Part shown: positions 4,411 through 5,852 of the stretch, piece after piece
Layout of the letters: the number at the start of each line of letters is the position of its first letter
Numbering within the stretch: the stretch's first letter is position 1
Assembly: GCA_937858165.1 (NCBI GenBank)
Contig: CALLZA010000274.1
Location: forward strand, 1 to 5,852
DNA: 5,852 bases
Direction of reading: 5' to 3'
DNA from: an uncultured Ardenticatenia bacterium
GTDB lineage: Bacteria; Chloroflexota; Anaerolineae; Promineifilales; Promineifilaceae
Position numbers and translations under genes: made by a program
The notes under the pieces: model-generated
What the model saw: the letters and a program-made list of their open reading frames with translations, nothing else
Database searches by the model: none
Told to the model about the DNA's origin: nothing

Positions 4411-5169
4411 CTAGCTGCGCGGCGACCAGCGGAAGAGCCGGGCGGCGACGACGCCCGCGGCAACGATGTAGACAGCGGCCAGCAGCAGGTTGCGGCCGAG
4501 GGCGGGATCAAGCTCGGTCAGCATCAGCGGCGGGCGGACGAGCTGGACGACGGCGTAGGACGGCAGGTAGACGGCCACGCGCTGAATCCAAGCCGGCATG
4601 ACCGACAGGGGCATGATCATGTCGGTGACGAAGAGGAGGGCGAAGTAGGCCAACTGGCCGGCCATCGAGGCGACGGCCACCGTCTGGGCTACGCCGCTGA
4701 TGACCTGGCCCAGGGCGACGAAGGTGACGATGCCGACCAGGAGCATGGGCAGGGTCAGCAGCAGTCCGGAGAGGGTGACGGTGGCGTCGAAGAAGAGGAC
4801 GGCCGCGGCGATAATGATCACGCTTTGCAGCAGGACGACAGTCACGTTGACCAGCAGGTAGGCGGCGACGACCTGTCCGGCGGGCATGGGCGTCGCCTGG
4901 AGCCGACGCAGCACGCCCAACTCGCGCATGGTCAGCATCAGCGACGAGCTGGTGATGAGGCCAAAGGCCAGGGCGTTGAAAACCAGCACGCCGGGCAGCA
5001 CCCAGTTGATGAAGTTGAAGTCGGCCGGCGCGCCGGTGAACTGAGTCGTGAAGAGCGTCGCGTAGAGCGTCAGCATCAACACCGGGAACAGCAGGTTCCA
5101 GAACAGAACCGTGCGGTTGCGCAGGTGGATGAGGGCGAGGGAGCGGGTGAAGGTAGTGAAGCGGTACAT
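4411..5169 (-). CDS. ABC-2 type transporter permease (DrrB/YadH-like)
   Basis: This 252-aa membrane protein has the usual length and pattern of ABC-2 permeases. A short cytoplasmic N-terminus is followed by about six hydrophobic segments (roughly 21-41, 56-78, 98-127, 132-158, 166-190 and 226-245). The family-typical cytoplasmic loop MRELGVLRRLQATPMPAGQ (81-99), which couples to the ATPase, lies between the second and third. A half-size permease like this should act as a dimer with the ATPase encoded immediately upstream, exporting a drug, lipid or polysaccharide-like substrate; the substrate cannot be read from sequence. The start is supported by GAGG 4 nt before the ATG. The gene is 69 nt downstream of the ATPase, so co-transcription is likely despite the repeats in the gap, and it is followed at once by a strong hairpin. 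Confidence 0.92.
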   Translation of the reverse strand: MYRFTTFTRSLALIHLRNRTVLFWNLLFPVLMLTLYATLFTTQFTGAPADFNFINWVLPGVLVFNALAFGLITSSSLMLTMRELGVLRRLQATPMPAGQVVAAYLLVNVTVVLLQSVIIIAAAVLFFDATVTLSGLLLTLPMLLVGIVTFVALGQVISGVAQTVAVASMAGQLAYFALLFVTDMIMPLSVMPAWIQRVAVYLPSYAVVQLVRPPLMLTELDPALGRNLLLAAVYIVAAGVVAARLFRWSPRS

Positions 5170-5185
5170 GGAAACCTCAATTAAG

Positions 5186-5233
5186 AATTAGGAATTAGGA
5201 ATTGGTATTCAAGTGCTTTCTGAATTCCTAATT
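5186..5233. repeat. AATTAGGAATT direct and inverted repeat cluster
   Basis: The 11-mer AATTAGGAATT occurs at 5186-5196 and, overlapping, at 5193-5203. Its exact reverse complement is at 5223-5233, so the block can fold into either of two alternative 11-bp hairpins. It is very AT-rich against GC-rich surroundings and fills most of the 69-nt gap between the ATPase and permease genes. It could modulate read-through or mRNA processing within the operon. Confidence 0.7.
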
Positions 5234-5238
5234 TCTAG

Positions 5239-5852
5239 TCAGCTCAGACTGTAACCTGTCAATTTGAGGAAGACGTCTTCCAGGTTGGGCGGGCGGATAG
5301 CGACTTCACCGATGGGGCGGTGGTGGTCGGCGGCTAGGGTGTGCAGGGCGGCCAGGGTGGCTTGCGGGTCGGCCGTCTCCACTTCCAGGTGCGCGCCGGT
5401 GTAACGGGCGGCGCGGACGCCGGGCAGGGGAGCGACGCGGTCGAGCGGCAGGTCGACCAGGGTCTTGACGGTGGGTTGCACGCCGGCGCGGCCGATGAGC
5501 GCCGCCGGCGTGTCGGAGGCGACGATGCGGCCGTGGTGGATGATGGCGACGCGGCTGCAGAGCGCTTCGGCCTCTTCCATGCTGTGGGTCGTGAGGAGGA
5601 TGGTGCGGCCGTCGGTGTGGAGGCGGCGGATCATCTCCCAGACGACGCGGCGCGCACCGGGGTCGAGAGCGGAGGTCGGCTCGTCGAGCAGGACGACTTG
5701 CGGGTCGTTGGCCACGGCCACGGCCAGGGCCAGCCGCTGCTGCTGGCCCCCGGAGGGGCGGCGGGCCGAGGGGGGGGCCTCGGCCGCCAGGTCCGAGGCG
5801 GCCACGCGGCGCTCGGGCGCCGCTCCGCCAAGGCGGGCGGTGTAGCGGGGCG
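5239..5852 (-). CDS. ABC transporter ATP-binding protein (DrrA-like), partial; N-terminus beyond window
   Basis: The frame is open to the right edge, so Walker A and the Q loop lie outside. What remains, reading from the edge: RYTARLGG of the helical subdomain; the signature PSGGQQQRLALAVAVANDP; Walker B VVLLDEPTSALDP with the catalytic Glu; and the H loop ILLTTHSMEEAEAL. A C-terminal accessory domain follows, ending PPNLEDVFLKLTG, typical of DrrA-type exporter ATPases. The signature has Pro where Leu is usual (LSGGQ). The stretch just before it is a few residues shorter and less hydrophobic than I expect, beside an 8-G run at 5770-5777. The frame still looks right, but sequence quality there deserves a check. 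A GTG at 5805 is an internal codon, not the true start. The protein should power the downstream permease for export. Confidence 0.9.
   Translation of the reverse strand, partial: PRYTARLGGAAPERRVAASDLAAEAPPSARRPSGGQQQRLALAVAVANDPQVVLLDEPTSALDPGARRVVWEMIRRLHTDGRTILLTTHSMEEAEALCSRVAIIHHGRIVASDTPAALIGRAGVQPTVKTLVDLPLDRVAPLPGVRAARYTGAHLEVETADPQATLAALHTLAADHHRPIGEVAIRPPNLEDVFLKLTGYSLS

Noticed and set aside
5186..5233. Possible CRISPR-like array
   Set aside because: The repeats are overlapping 7-nt periodic words with no spacer-sized unique segments and no cas genes nearby.

Overview
The window looks like the left end of a draft contig from a GC-rich bacterium. I suspect Chloroflexota: a SARP/BTAD regulator, a small trypsin-like protease, a NarL-type two-component pair and a DrrAB-like exporter, separated by short palindromic intergenic repeats, would fit that phylum. 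No rRNA or other phylogenetic marker is present, so this is an inference from gene content and style, and Actinomycetota cannot be excluded.

Layout. Positions 1-224 are not genomic. Positions 155-224 are a complete Illumina P5 / i5 index / Nextera read-1 adapter, and 1-154 is A-poor, T-rich read-through junk ending in a 13-T run. Real sequence starts at about 225. From there: (1) 225-1095, minus strand, a SARP/BTAD transcriptional activator cut off at its C-terminal side by the contig end; its promoter suggests leaderless translation. (2) 1096-1356, a divergent intergenic region with a 41-bp repeat copy and two leader hairpins. (3) 1357-2148, plus strand, an exported or membrane-anchored trypsin-like serine protease. 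(4) 2149-2201, a convergent intergenic region made almost entirely of a second repeat copy with a perfect 34-bp palindrome. (5) 4269 down to 2202, minus strand, a probable operon: a hicB-like antitoxin remnant, a NarL/DesK-type histidine kinase and a LuxR/NarL response regulator, behind a candidate promoter at 4335-4363. (6) 4370-4406, a 17-bp-stem hairpin separating this operon from the genes upstream. (7) 5852 down to 4411, minus strand, an ABC exporter: the C-terminal two-thirds of a DrrA-like ATPase (the rest is off the right edge) and an ABC-2 permease, with an AATTAGG repeat cluster between them.

How the genes work together. The kinase, regulator and ABC-2 exporter form a familiar arrangement in which a membrane kinase senses an envelope or drug signal and its NarL-type regulator controls the adjacent efflux system. 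Only adjacency and shared strand support this here. The SARP regulator and the protease have no evident functional link to that module.

I did not find a convincing new biological system. The points most worth a second look are the adapter chimera and the false protein tail it creates, the hicB remnant in front of the kinase, the paired 41-bp palindromic repeats flanking the protease, and the apparent Asp-to-Asn change in the protease triad.
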